A DNA stretch of 40,344 bases from an uncultured Clostridia bacterium. Lineage in GTDB: Bacteria; Bacillota; Clostridia; TANB77; CAG-508. Each line of letters starts with the position of its first letter. Position 1 is the first letter of the stretch. Position numbers and translations under genes: made by a program. The DNA is taken from NCBI GenBank assembly GCA_944392455.1, contig CALXWP010000013.1, positions 1 through 40,344 of the forward strand. Reading direction: 5' to 3'. This document shows, one piece after another, positions 1-7,878 of the stretch. The notes beneath the pieces are model-generated. The model was not told the origin of the DNA. It ran no database searches and saw nothing but the letters and a program-made list of their open reading frames with translations.

Positions 1-48
1 CTTGAGACTCTGCTTGTAACATAGCCTTTAGGCGTTATGAGTAAAATA

Positions 49-76
49 CCTCCGGCTATGCCGGAGGATTTTTATT
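49..76 (+). terminator. Rho-independent terminator of an upstream unit
   Basis: A perfect 8-bp G+C-rich stem (CCTCCGGC, loop TAT, GCCGGAGG) is followed by a T-rich tract. It closes a transcript whose body lies outside the window. Bases 1-48 have no recognisable gene; they are either the 3' end of an RNA or a 3' UTR. Confidence 0.85.
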
Positions 77-107
77 ATGTAAAAAGGAATATATGAATTA
101 TGTTACC

Positions 108-136
108 TTGACAAAACGAGCTAAAGAATGTAAAAT
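108..136 (+). promoter_or_regulatory. Sigma-A-type promoter of the gdpP operon
   Basis: TTGACA at 108-113, a 17-bp spacer, and TAAAAT at 131-136. It lies downstream of the first ATG of the gdpP open frame (93), so the transcript begins after that codon. This supports the start at 162. Confidence 0.8.
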
Positions 137-161
137 ATATACTGTGAAAGTGGAGGTTTTT

Positions 162-2147
162 ATGAACCATAATAAAAAAGTATTAAAAAAAATAGTATCA
201 AAAACAAAAATATATTTAGCGATAATTGCTATTCTTTTAGTAGTAATATGTGTATATAATCCTGCACTAATTATTCCATCAGTAATTATATATATATTGC
301 TTATTGGTTATGCATATTGGACTAATAATAAAAGGCAGGAGGAGCTTAGTGAGCATATAAAAAACTTAACATTTAGCTTAGACAAAGTAGCTAAAATTGC
401 TTTAGTTAATTCTCCATTTCCATTAGTAATCGCTGAAACGAATGGAAACTTAATATTTAGGAATACAAAATTTAATCAAGAGTTCGCAAATATTGATATA
501 AATAATTATCTAACTAAAATATTAAATGATGTAAAATTAGAAATTAAAAATAATGATAGAAAAGAAAAAATTAATGATGAAATAAAGATTGGAAAAAAGA
601 CATATAAACTATATGGAGATTATATGCCTTTAAAGGATGAATATATCATTATAATTTATTTCATAGATGACACAAAACTAGTAGAATTAGAAACATTATT
701 TGATAATAGAGATATTTATATAGGTCAAATAATGATAGATAATTATGAAGAAATAATACAAAGAATTCCTGATACAGAAAAACCACAATTAATTGCTGAA
801 ATTGAAAAAGCATTATATGATTGGGCATCTGAATTTAAGGGAGTCATTTTAAAATCAGAAAGAGATACTTTTGTATGTATGTTTGAAAAACAGTATATGA
901 AAGAAATAAAAGAGAAAAAATTTGATATATTAGATACAATTAAAGAAATACAACCATCTGACAAAATGCAATTTACATTAAGTATTGCAATATCAAATGA
1001 AGGAAGTAGCAATTTAGAAAAGTACAAATCAGCACAAGCAGCACTTGATATAGTTTTAGGCCGTGGAGGAGATCAGGCAGTAATTCATGAAAATGATAAA
1101 TATACATTCTTTGGAGGTAGAACCCAAGAATTAGAAAAAAGGACTAAAGTTAAAGCGAGAATTATCTCTCATGCATTAGAAGGAATGATAAATGAATCTA
1201 GTAAGGTATTAATAATGGGACATAGTAATTCAGACATGGACTGTATAGGTGCTAGTATGGGTGTATATAGATTAGCTAAAACTTTAGGAAAAGATGCGTA
1301 TGTTGTATTGGATCCAAAAGGAGATAATTTATCAATATTTTTAAATGAGATAAAGCAAGATCAAGAATATGATAACTTAATAAAAGAACCAACAGATGCA
1401 TTAAATGAAATTGATGATGACACACTATTAATTGTTGTAGATACAAATAAGAAAAACTATGTAGAATCACCAGAGGTATTAGCAAAATGCAAAAAAATAG
1501 TTGTAATAGATCATCATAGAAGAAGTCCAGACTATATTGAAAGTGCCACTCTTACATTCCATGAGGTATATGCTTCATCTGCATCAGAACTTGTAACAGA
1601 ACTTGTAGAATATGCACAAGAAGAAGTGACTTTGACAAACTTAGAAGCTGAAGCTTTATATGCTGGTATTATGATGGATACAAAAACATTTACTTTTAAA
1701 ACTGGTGTTAGAACATTTGAAGCAGCAGCATATTTACGTAAATGTGGTGTAGATATAATTAAAGTAAAAAAATGGTTCCAAAGTGATTTGGATACATATA
1801 ACAAGATATCAAATATAATTTCAAAAGCAGAACTTGTTTATGATAGTATAGCAATATCTTTATATGAAAATGAAGATCCTGATGCAAATATTGTTTGTGC
1901 TAAAGCTGCAGATGAATTGCTTACTATTAGTAACATCACTGCATCATTTGTACTTGGAAAAATGGGAGATAAAATTTGTATAAGCGGTCGTTCTATTGGA
2001 GATATAAATGTTCAAGTAATACTTGAAAAACTTGGCGGAGGAGGACATATTACTCTAGCAGGTGCTCAAATTGAAGGATTAGATATACAAGAAGCTAAAG
2101 AAGAATTAATAAATAGAATTAATGAATACTTTAGTGAACAAATATAA
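162..2147 (+). CDS. gdpP: Cyclic-di-AMP phosphodiesterase GdpP (DHH/DHHA1 membrane phosphoesterase)
   Basis: This is a 661-residue protein that in its family hydrolyses c-di-AMP, a messenger controlling wall and osmotic homeostasis. Two N-terminal membrane segments (about residues 15-55) are followed by a PAS-like region, a degenerate GGDEF region, and a C-terminal DHH/DHHA1 phosphoesterase. Visible catalytic motifs are HSNSDMD (about 354-360), VVDTN, IDHH (about 449-452) and GGGGH (about 625-629). I chose the ATG at 162 because AGTGGAGG precedes it and a consensus promoter sits between it and the in-frame ATG at 93. It is followed by rplI and dnaB, the arrangement usual in Firmicutes. The family assignment is firm; substrate preference is inferred from the family. 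Confidence 0.93.
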   Translation: MNHNKKVLKKIVSKTKIYLAIIAILLVVICVYNPALIIPSVIIYILLIGYAYWTNNKRQEELSEHIKNLTFSLDKVAKIALVNSPFPLVIAETNGNLIFRNTKFNQEFANIDINNYLTKILNDVKLEIKNNDRKEKINDEIKIGKKTYKLYGDYMPLKDEYIIIIYFIDDTKLVELETLFDNRDIYIGQIMIDNYEEIIQRIPDTEKPQLIAEIEKALYDWASEFKGVILKSERDTFVCMFEKQYMKEIKEKKFDILDTIKEIQPSDKMQFTLSIAISNEGSSNLEKYKSAQAALDIVLGRGGDQAVIHENDKYTFFGGRTQELEKRTKVKARIISHALEGMINESSKVLIMGHSNSDMDCIGASMGVYRLAKTLGKDAYVVLDPKGDNLSIFLNEIKQDQEYDNLIKEPTDALNEIDDDTLLIVVDTNKKNYVESPEVLAKCKKIVVIDHHRRSPDYIESATLTFHEVYASSASELVTELVEYAQEEVTLTNLEAEALYAGIMMDTKTFTFKTGVRTFEAAAYLRKCGVDIIKVKKWFQSDLDTYNKISNIISKAELVYDSIAISLYENEDPDANIVCAKAADELLTISNITASFVLGKMGDKICISGRSIGDINVQVILEKLGGGGHITLAGAQIEGLDIQEAKEELINRINEYFSEQI

Positions 2148-2180
2148 CTTTAAATATATAAGCAAAAAGGAGGAAATCCA

Positions 2181-2627
2181 ATGAAAGTAATTTTATTAGA
2201 CAATATAAAAGGGGTAGGTAAAAAAGATGAAATAATTAATGCAAGTGATGGATATGCAAGAAATTATTTATTACCTAAAAAACTAGCTGTAGAAGCAAAT
2301 AGTGAAAATTTAAGTAAATTAAATAATAAAAAAGAAGCTGCAAATTATAGAAAAGATGTAGAAAAACAAAATGCAGAAGAATTAGCAAAGAAATTAAAAG
2401 GAATAATGCTAAAAATAAAAGTAAAAGCAGGAGAAAATGGAAAAATATTTGGAGGAGTAACTAGCAAAGAAATTTCAGAAAATTTAAAAAGCCAATATAA
2501 TTTTATAGTTGATAAAAAGAAAATCGACTTAAAGGAAACAATTAAAACATTAGGAGAATTTAATATTGATATAAAATTATATGAAGGAGTTATTGCAAAA
2601 TTAAAAATAGAAGTCATTAGTGAATAA
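2181..2627 (+). CDS. rplI: 50S ribosomal protein L9
   Basis: This 148-residue protein has the usual L9 length and begins with the conserved N-terminal rRNA-binding domain (MKVILLDNIKGVGKK, then GYARNYLLP). A lysine-rich connecting helix (about 40-80) and a C-terminal domain follow. L9 binds domain V of 23S rRNA near the L1 stalk and helps maintain reading frame. AAAAGGAGG lies just upstream of the ATG. It sits 33 bp after gdpP and 26 bp before dnaB, so co-transcription is likely. Confidence 0.97.
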   Translation: MKVILLDNIKGVGKKDEIINASDGYARNYLLPKKLAVEANSENLSKLNNKKEAANYRKDVEKQNAEELAKKLKGIMLKIKVKAGENGKIFGGVTSKEISENLKSQYNFIVDKKKIDLKETIKTLGEFNIDIKLYEGVIAKLKIEVISE

Positions 2628-2653
2628 AATTTAATTAAAGGAAGGCTTTAATA

Positions 2654-3985
2654 ATGGAGTTAGGAAAAGTACCACCAAATGATACAGAAGCAGAGCAAGC
2701 TGTAATAGGAAGTATGCTTACAGATAAAGATGCTGTTTCAGCAGCAATAGAGGTCTTAAAAGAAGAAGACTTCTATAGAGAAGATAATAAAATTATATAT
2801 ACAGCAATATTAAATTTATATAATAAAAGTGAGCCAATAGATATAATTACATTGAAATCAGAATTATCATCTATGGGAAAATTAGATGCAGTTGGAGGTC
2901 TAGAATATATTGCAGAGCTTCCAGACAAAGTTCCAACAACATCTAATGTAGAGCAATATATAAAAATAGTAGAAGAAAAATCAATATTAAGGAATTTAAT
3001 AAAAACTGCAAATGATATAATAACTCTAGGTTATGATCCTACACAAGAAGTTGAATCAATAATAGATAGCTCTGAAAAAAAGATATTTGAAGTAATGCAA
3101 AAAAAGAATCAAAAAGGATATAGCTCAATAAAAGATGTATTAGTAGATACATTTACAGAATTAGAACAATTATATAATAGGAAGCAACATGTAACAGGTG
3201 TACCAACAGGATTTGTAGATTTGGATTATAAAACTGCAGGACTTCATAAATCAGACTTAATTTTAGTTGCAGCAAGACCTGCAATGGGTAAGTCTGCATT
3301 TGCGCTAAATATAGCGACAAATGCGGCGGTAAGGGCAAATGTACCAGTAGCAATTTTCAGTTTAGAGATGTCTAAAGAACAAATGGTTAATAGAATTCTT
3401 TGTTCAGAGGCAACAGTAGATAGTAATAAGGTTAGAACGGGAACTTTAGAAGATGAAGATTGGGCAAAACTTGCAGAAGCATCAGGTGTGTTATCAGAAT
3501 CACAAATATATATAGATGATACTCCAGGTATTTCTATAATGGAGATTAGAGCAAAATGCAGAAAGATGAAGCTTGAAAAAAATATTGGACTAGTTGTAAT
3601 TGACTATTTACAATTAGTACAAGGAAGTGGAAAAAGAGGAGCAAGCCGTGAGCAAGAAATTGCAGAAATAAGTAGATCTTTAAAGATTTTAGCAAAGGAA
3701 ATCGAAGTTCCAGTAATTGCACTATCACAGTTATCAAGAGCTCCAGAACAAAGACCTGATCATAGACCAATGCTATCAGATCTTCGTGAATCTGGATCTA
3801 TAGAGCAAGATGCAGACATTGTTATGTTTCTTTATAGAGATGATTACTATAATGAGGATAGTGAAAAGAAAAATATTGCAGAAGTAATTTTAGCAAAGCA
3901 TAGAGCTGGTTCTACAGGAACAGTAGAATTATTATGGCTTGGTAATTATACCAAATTTGCAAACATTGATAAATATAGAGAATAA
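2654..3985 (+). CDS. dnaB: Replicative DNA helicase DnaB (DnaC in Bacillus nomenclature)
   Basis: This 443-residue hexameric 5'-3' helicase unwinds DNA at the replication fork. The N-terminal helical domain (about 1-105, starting with PPNDTEAEQAVIGSML) binds primase. The C-terminal RecA-like domain carries Walker A (ARPAMGKSAF, Lys about 213), Walker B (VVIDYLQL) and the conserved ALSQLSR and LRESGSIEQDAD blocks. No intein is present at the Walker site. It is the last gene of the gdpP-rplI-dnaB run. Confidence 0.97.
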   Translation: MELGKVPPNDTEAEQAVIGSMLTDKDAVSAAIEVLKEEDFYREDNKIIYTAILNLYNKSEPIDIITLKSELSSMGKLDAVGGLEYIAELPDKVPTTSNVEQYIKIVEEKSILRNLIKTANDIITLGYDPTQEVESIIDSSEKKIFEVMQKKNQKGYSSIKDVLVDTFTELEQLYNRKQHVTGVPTGFVDLDYKTAGLHKSDLILVAARPAMGKSAFALNIATNAAVRANVPVAIFSLEMSKEQMVNRILCSEATVDSNKVRTGTLEDEDWAKLAEASGVLSESQIYIDDTPGISIMEIRAKCRKMKLEKNIGLVVIDYLQLVQGSGKRGASREQEIAEISRSLKILAKEIEVPVIALSQLSRAPEQRPDHRPMLSDLRESGSIEQDADIVMFLYRDDYYNEDSEKKNIAEVILAKHRAGSTGTVELLWLGNYTKFANIDKYRE

Positions 3986-4030
3986 TATAAAGTATTAAAA
4001 AAGTAATAAAAATTAATAAATAAAACATGA

Positions 4031-4061
4031 GAAACCCCAAAGGCACGGCCTTCGGGGTTTC
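4031..4061 (-). terminator. Terminator of the minus-strand amidase cassette
   Basis: Arms GAAACCCC and GGGGTTTC with an inner AAGGC/GCCTT stem form a G+C-rich hairpin just past the amidase stop. Read on the minus strand it leads into an A/T-rich, T-biased stretch. On the plus strand it could also stop dnaB transcription, although the T run there is short. Confidence 0.7.
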
Positions 4062-4075
4062 TATGGAACTATTGG

Positions 4076-4630
4076 TTATTCTACGCCCTCGTCTACATCA
4101 GTGAAGAAGTCGCCAGCTGCATAATGTGTAAGGACAGTCTCGATAAACCGATCCCAATCCCAACCATACAGTCCGGCGAGCAGTCTTGCAGGGCACTCCT
4201 TGCTGCTCCAGTACTTGTGGGGAACAACATGCTCAATTGGAATGTCGTACATCCACATAAGGGTTGCGGTAAGTTTTGCCTGATTATCAATTGCTTTATC
4301 AAAGTCGATATTGACATTGACTAAGCGCTCAATAGCAATACTGCTGTTTCCTTCTGTACTGCCACTGTGTGCGGTGCGAACCCAGGTAGGAAGAAATTGC
4401 CAAACCTGATCATCACCACAAAGAAAGTGGTAGCCGTATCTTGGGTCCCCTTTTGGGTGTTCCAAGAGGTCGATGTAGTGATTAGCGTCCTTCTCGGGCT
4501 CTTTTTTTTCCAAGCCCAAGGAGGTCTCATGCACAGTGATATACTGTGGAATGTTTTTTCCATCCTCCCGAGGTACTACCAAGGGAAGACGGCACTCATT
4601 CCGTTTTAAGATGTGCTTCGTAATTTTCAT
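4076..4630 (-). CDS. N-acetylmuramoyl-L-alanine amidase (Amidase_2/PGRP fold), foreign-composition cassette
   Basis: This 184-residue single-domain protein has no signal peptide. Amidase_2 enzymes are zinc enzymes that cut the MurNAc-L-Ala bond. Candidate zinc ligands are His34 (ITVHET), His138 and Cys146 (HKYWSSKECP). The size and lack of a signal resemble phage endolysins and their domesticated relatives. Base composition is strikingly different from the surroundings: roughly balanced G+C, with codons such as CGC, CGG, CTG and GGC. It has its own promoter (4675-4703), an SD (GGAGG) and a terminator, so it behaves like a self-contained moron-type insert between dnaB and tilS. Three Arg codons (residues 10, 21, 160) are CGG. 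Amidase assignment is fairly firm; phage origin is inference. Confidence 0.85.
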   Translation of the reverse strand: MKITKHILKRNECRLPLVVPREDGKNIPQYITVHETSLGLEKKEPEKDANHYIDLLEHPKGDPRYGYHFLCGDDQVWQFLPTWVRTAHSGSTEGNSSIAIERLVNVNIDFDKAIDNQAKLTATLMWMYDIPIEHVVPHKYWSSKECPARLLAGLYGWDWDRFIETVLTHYAAGDFFTDVDEGVE

Positions 4631-4674
4631 AACCTATTCCTCCATTTAATTTATTAAGCACAAGGCTTAGTTAA

Positions 4675-4703
4675 ATTATACAAAAATAAACATATTATGT
4701 CAA
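4675..4703 (-). promoter_or_regulatory. Consensus promoter of the amidase cassette
   Basis: On the minus strand, TTGACA (4703-4698), a 17-bp spacer and TATAAT (4680-4675) make a perfect consensus. Its -35 element lies only 4 bp from the -35 element of the divergent tilS promoter. Confidence 0.85.
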
Positions 4704-4707
4704 ACTA

Positions 4708-4736
4708 TTGAAAAACTGAATAGTTTATGATAATAT
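4708..4736 (+). promoter_or_regulatory. tilS promoter
   Basis: TTGAAA at 4708-4713, a 17-bp spacer, and TAATAT at 4731-4736, 25 bp before the tilS ATG. It is back to back with the amidase promoter. Confidence 0.65.
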
Positions 4737-4761
4737 AGTCAAATAGCTAAGAGGTGAAAAA

Positions 4762-5760
4762 ATGTTAGAAGAAAAAGTATTAAATACAATTAATAAATAT
4801 AATATGATTAATAATGGAGATAAAGTTGTAATAGGAGTATCAGGAGGACCTGATTCAATGACTCTTTTAAATATACTTAATAATTTAAAAGAAAAATTGA
4901 ATATAGAAATATATGTTGCACATATTAATCATATGATAAGAAAAGAAGCAGACGAGGAAACTAAATTTGTACAAGAATTTTGCAATAAAATTGGAGTTAA
5001 GTTTTATTTAAAGAAAATAGATGTTGAATCTGAGGCTAAAAAATTAAAAATAGGCACAGAAGAAGCTGGTAGAAATATTAGATATGAATTTTTTAATGAG
5101 GTATTAGATAAAGTAAAAGGTAATAAAATTGCTACTGCACATAACAGTAATGATAATGCAGAAACAGTCCTTATGAATATTATCAGAGGAACTTCTGTAT
5201 CTGGACTTAAAGGAATAGAGAAAGTAAGAGAAAATAAATACATAAGGCCAATAATAGAATGTAACAGAAGTGAAATTGAAGAATATTGTAAAGAACAGAG
5301 ATTAGATCCAAAATACGATAAAACAAATCTTGAAAATATTTATACGCGAAATAAGATAAGAAATTTATTAATACCATTTATAGAAAAAGAATTTAATCCA
5401 AACATAATAGAAGGAATTAATAGATTATCAAACATTGCATATGAAGAAGAAGAATATATTAACAAAATTGTGAAAAAAGAATTTAAAAGATTATTAATTT
5501 GTGTAAATAAAGATGAAAAAGAATGTAAAAATGAAATTATATTAAATATGAAAGAATTTAATTTATTAGACAATGTAATAAAATCAAAATTAGTATTATA
5601 TACTATATCAAAGGTAGCCGGAAGTGCTACGGGAATAGAAAAAGTACATGTTGATGATATTATTAAACTATGTAAAAACAATATTGGAAATAAATTTTTA
5701 ATACCTAAAAAGGGAATTAAAGTATATGTAAAAAAAGGAAAAATTTTTTTTATCGCTTAA
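4762..5760 (+). CDS. tilS: tRNA(Ile)-lysidine synthase TilS
   Basis: TilS ligates lysine to C34 of the CAU-anticodon tRNA-Ile so that it reads AUA, an essential step in an AUA-rich genome such as this one. The N-terminal PP-loop ATPase motif is GVSGGPDSM (about 24-32), followed by HINHMIRKEADEE and the TAHNSNDNAET block typical of the family. At 332 residues it is shorter than many homologues of about 450, so the C-terminal portion is abbreviated. The end (KKGIKVYVKKGKIFFIA) looks like a natural terminus. An AGAGGTG SD precedes the ATG. ftsH follows with its own promoter. Confidence 0.92.
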   Translation: MLEEKVLNTINKYNMINNGDKVVIGVSGGPDSMTLLNILNNLKEKLNIEIYVAHINHMIRKEADEETKFVQEFCNKIGVKFYLKKIDVESEAKKLKIGTEEAGRNIRYEFFNEVLDKVKGNKIATAHNSNDNAETVLMNIIRGTSVSGLKGIEKVRENKYIRPIIECNRSEIEEYCKEQRLDPKYDKTNLENIYTRNKIRNLLIPFIEKEFNPNIIEGINRLSNIAYEEEEYINKIVKKEFKRLLICVNKDEKECKNEIILNMKEFNLLDNVIKSKLVLYTISKVAGSATGIEKVHVDDIIKLCKNNIGNKFLIPKKGIKVYVKKGKIFFIA

Positions 5761-5814
5761 GCTAACCTTCCGTAATAGTAATAATTTTAAGCAAAAAAAC
5801 TTTTGAAAAAAGCC

Positions 5815-5843
5815 TTGAAATAAGTAAATATATGTGGTATAGT
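5815..5843 (+). promoter_or_regulatory. ftsH promoter
   Basis: TTGAAA at 5815-5820, a 17-bp spacer, and TATAGT at 5838-5843, 58 bp before the ftsH start codon. Confidence 0.65.
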
Positions 5844-5901
5844 TCAAAAGTGAACTTTAAATTATTAGTTAAAAAATTAATAAAGAGGAGGAAATATAAT
5901 T

Positions 5902-7707
5902 TTGAAAAGTGGAATAAAAACATTAGCAATGTGGTTAATAATAGTAATCATTTTTATAGTATTATTAACATCAGTGCTAGATAGTAGTAATAATGAATTA
6001 TCATATTCAGAATTGATTTCAAAGATAGCAGAAGGAAGGGTAACAGAGGTTGAAATATCATCAGATGGTACAAGTGCTGAAGTTACATTGAAAGATGAAA
6101 ACTTTCCAAAACAAGTAAATATTCCAAGTATAGATAATTTAATGGAAAATTTACAAGATAATATGAGAGAAAATAGTATAACAGTTACTAGAGCTTCTGA
6201 ATCTTTATTTATGGTAATATTAAGCTTAATTACTCCATTTGGAATATTAATAATATTCTTAATTTTCTGGTTCATGTTTATGACAGGTAGCCAAGGAAAT
6301 GGTGGAAATAAAACAATGTCTTTTGGAAAAAGTAGAGCAAGAATGCTTAGTCCAACTGACAAAAATAAAGTTACATTTGATGATGTAGCAGGTGTAGATG
6401 AAGAAAAAGAAGAATTAGAAGAAATTGTTGAATTCCTAAAGAATCCAAAGAAATTTACAGATATGGGAGCAAGAATTCCAAAAGGAGTTTTACTTGTTGG
6501 TCAACCAGGTACAGGAAAAACACTTCTTGCAAAAGCTGTTGCAGGAGAAGCAGGAGTTCCATTCTTTATAATTAGTGGATCTGACTTCGTAGAAATGTTT
6601 GTTGGTGTTGGTGCATCAAGAGTAAGAGACTTATTTGAAGAAGCTAAGAAAAAAGCTCCATGTATCATATTTATAGATGAGATTGATGCAGTAGGACGTC
6701 AAAGAGGTGCTGGCCTTGGTGGAGGACATGATGAAAGAGAACAAACACTTAACCAATTACTAGTTGAGATGGATGGTTTCTCAGCAAATGAAGGCGTTAT
6801 AGTGTTAGCTGCAACAAATAGACCAGATGTACTTGATAAAGCTTTATTAAGACCAGGTAGATTTGATAGACAAATTGTTGTATCAAGTCCAGATGTAAAA
6901 GCAAGAGAACAAATACTAGAAGTTCATAGTAGAAAGAAAAAATTATCAATAGATGTAGATTTAAAAACTATAGCTAAAAATACTTCAGGATTTTCTGGAG
7001 CTGATCTAGAAAATGTATTAAATGAAGCCGCACTTTTAGCAGCAAGAAGAAATTTAAGAGAAATTGGAATGCAAGAAATAGAAGATGCCATGGTTAAAGT
7101 AACAATGGGACCAGAAAAAAGAACTAGAGTAAGAAGTGATAAAGAGCAAAAATTAGTTGCATATCATGAAGCAGGTCATGCTGTTGTAAGTAGATTTTTA
7201 CCAACACAAGATCCTGTACATCAAATATCAATTGTTCCTAGAGGAATGGCTGGTGGATATACAATGTATAGACCAACTGAAGATAAATCGTTTATGTCTA
7301 GAACAGAAATGATAGAAAATATAGTATCACTACTTGGAGGTAGAGTAGCTGAAAAACTTATTTTAGATGATATTTCTACTGGAGCAAGTAATGACATAGA
7401 AAGAGCAACAAAAATTGCTAGAGCTATGGTTACAAAATATGGTATGAGTGAAAGAATAGGAACTATAACACTTGGACAAAATCAAGAAGAAGTTTTCTTA
7501 GGAAGAGATTTTGCTCAAGCTAAGGAATATTCAGAAGAAACAGCAGGTGTAATTGACGAAGAAGTTAAAGGAATTATCGATGCAGCATATAAGAAAGCAG
7601 AATCAATTTTAAGAGAGCATATAGATAAACTTCATAGTGTTGCAGGAGTATTACTTGAAAAAGAAAAGATCGATGGAGATGAATTTGACGCAATATTTAA
7701 TAGCTAA
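5902..7707 (+). CDS. ftsH: ATP-dependent zinc metalloprotease FtsH
   Basis: This 601-residue membrane-anchored AAA+ protease performs quality control of membrane and regulatory proteins. Two membrane segments (about 6-25 and 102-123) flank a short extracytoplasmic domain. The AAA module carries Walker A (GQPGTGKT, Lys about 206), Walker B (IIFIDEIDA) and the second region of homology (ATNRPD...RPGRFDR). The protease domain has the zinc motif HEAGH (about 422-426). Translation starts at TTG 5902, supported by AGGAGG ten bases upstream. A strong terminator follows, so it is probably monocistronic. Confidence 0.97.
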   Translation: MKSGIKTLAMWLIIVIIFIVLLTSVLDSSNNELSYSELISKIAEGRVTEVEISSDGTSAEVTLKDENFPKQVNIPSIDNLMENLQDNMRENSITVTRASESLFMVILSLITPFGILIIFLIFWFMFMTGSQGNGGNKTMSFGKSRARMLSPTDKNKVTFDDVAGVDEEKEELEEIVEFLKNPKKFTDMGARIPKGVLLVGQPGTGKTLLAKAVAGEAGVPFFIISGSDFVEMFVGVGASRVRDLFEEAKKKAPCIIFIDEIDAVGRQRGAGLGGGHDEREQTLNQLLVEMDGFSANEGVIVLAATNRPDVLDKALLRPGRFDRQIVVSSPDVKAREQILEVHSRKKKLSIDVDLKTIAKNTSGFSGADLENVLNEAALLAARRNLREIGMQEIEDAMVKVTMGPEKRTRVRSDKEQKLVAYHEAGHAVVSRFLPTQDPVHQISIVPRGMAGGYTMYRPTEDKSFMSRTEMIENIVSLLGGRVAEKLILDDISTGASNDIERATKIARAMVTKYGMSERIGTITLGQNQEEVFLGRDFAQAKEYSEETAGVIDEEVKGIIDAAYKKAESILREHIDKLHSVAGVLLEKEKIDGDEFDAIFNS

Positions 7708-7740
7708 TATAAATTAGATATATGTATATGAAAAAAATTA

Positions 7741-7784
7741 AAAATTCTCAGAAGAAATGTGAACATTCTGAGAATTTTTTATTG
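7741..7784 (+). terminator. ftsH terminator
   Basis: A 13-bp perfect stem (AAAATTCTCAGAA paired with TTCTGAGAATTTT) with a 12-nt loop ends in a T run. Confidence 0.9.
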
Positions 7785-7790
7785 CAAGTA

Positions 7791-7819
7791 TTGATTTTTT
7801 AATATGCCTAATATACAAT
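7791..7819 (+). promoter_or_regulatory. Promoter of the first PBP operon
   Basis: TTGATT at 7791-7796, a 17-bp spacer, and TACAAT at 7814-7819. It immediately follows the ftsH terminator and is embedded in the dyad at 7803-7829. Confidence 0.6.
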
Positions 7820-7829
7820 ATTAGACATA
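7803..7829. promoter_or_regulatory. Dyad symmetry over the -10 region, operator candidate
   Basis: TATG-c-CTAATAT, a 3-bp centre (ACA), then ATATTAG-a-CATA. This is an 11-bp imperfect inverted repeat centred on the -10 hexamer of the PBP promoter, a position typical of repressor operators. No cognate regulator is visible nearby. Confidence 0.45.
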
Positions 7830-7878
7830 AAATAGGAAAATTGTGTAAAAAAGAATCTAATGAAAAGTAGGTGTGAAA

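Noticed and set aside
93..161. N-terminal extension of the gdpP frame to ATG 93
   Set aside because: No SD precedes 93, and a consensus promoter lies at 108-136 inside the extension; GGAGG precedes ATG 162.
4321..4609. Alternative ORFs on both strands inside the amidase gene
   Set aside because: They are long only because the gene is G+C-rich with few stops; they have no SD and no recognisable domains.
5755..5799. GCTTAA/TTAAGC arms after tilS as a terminator
   Set aside because: The stem is only 6 bp with a long loop, and it is followed by A's instead of T's.
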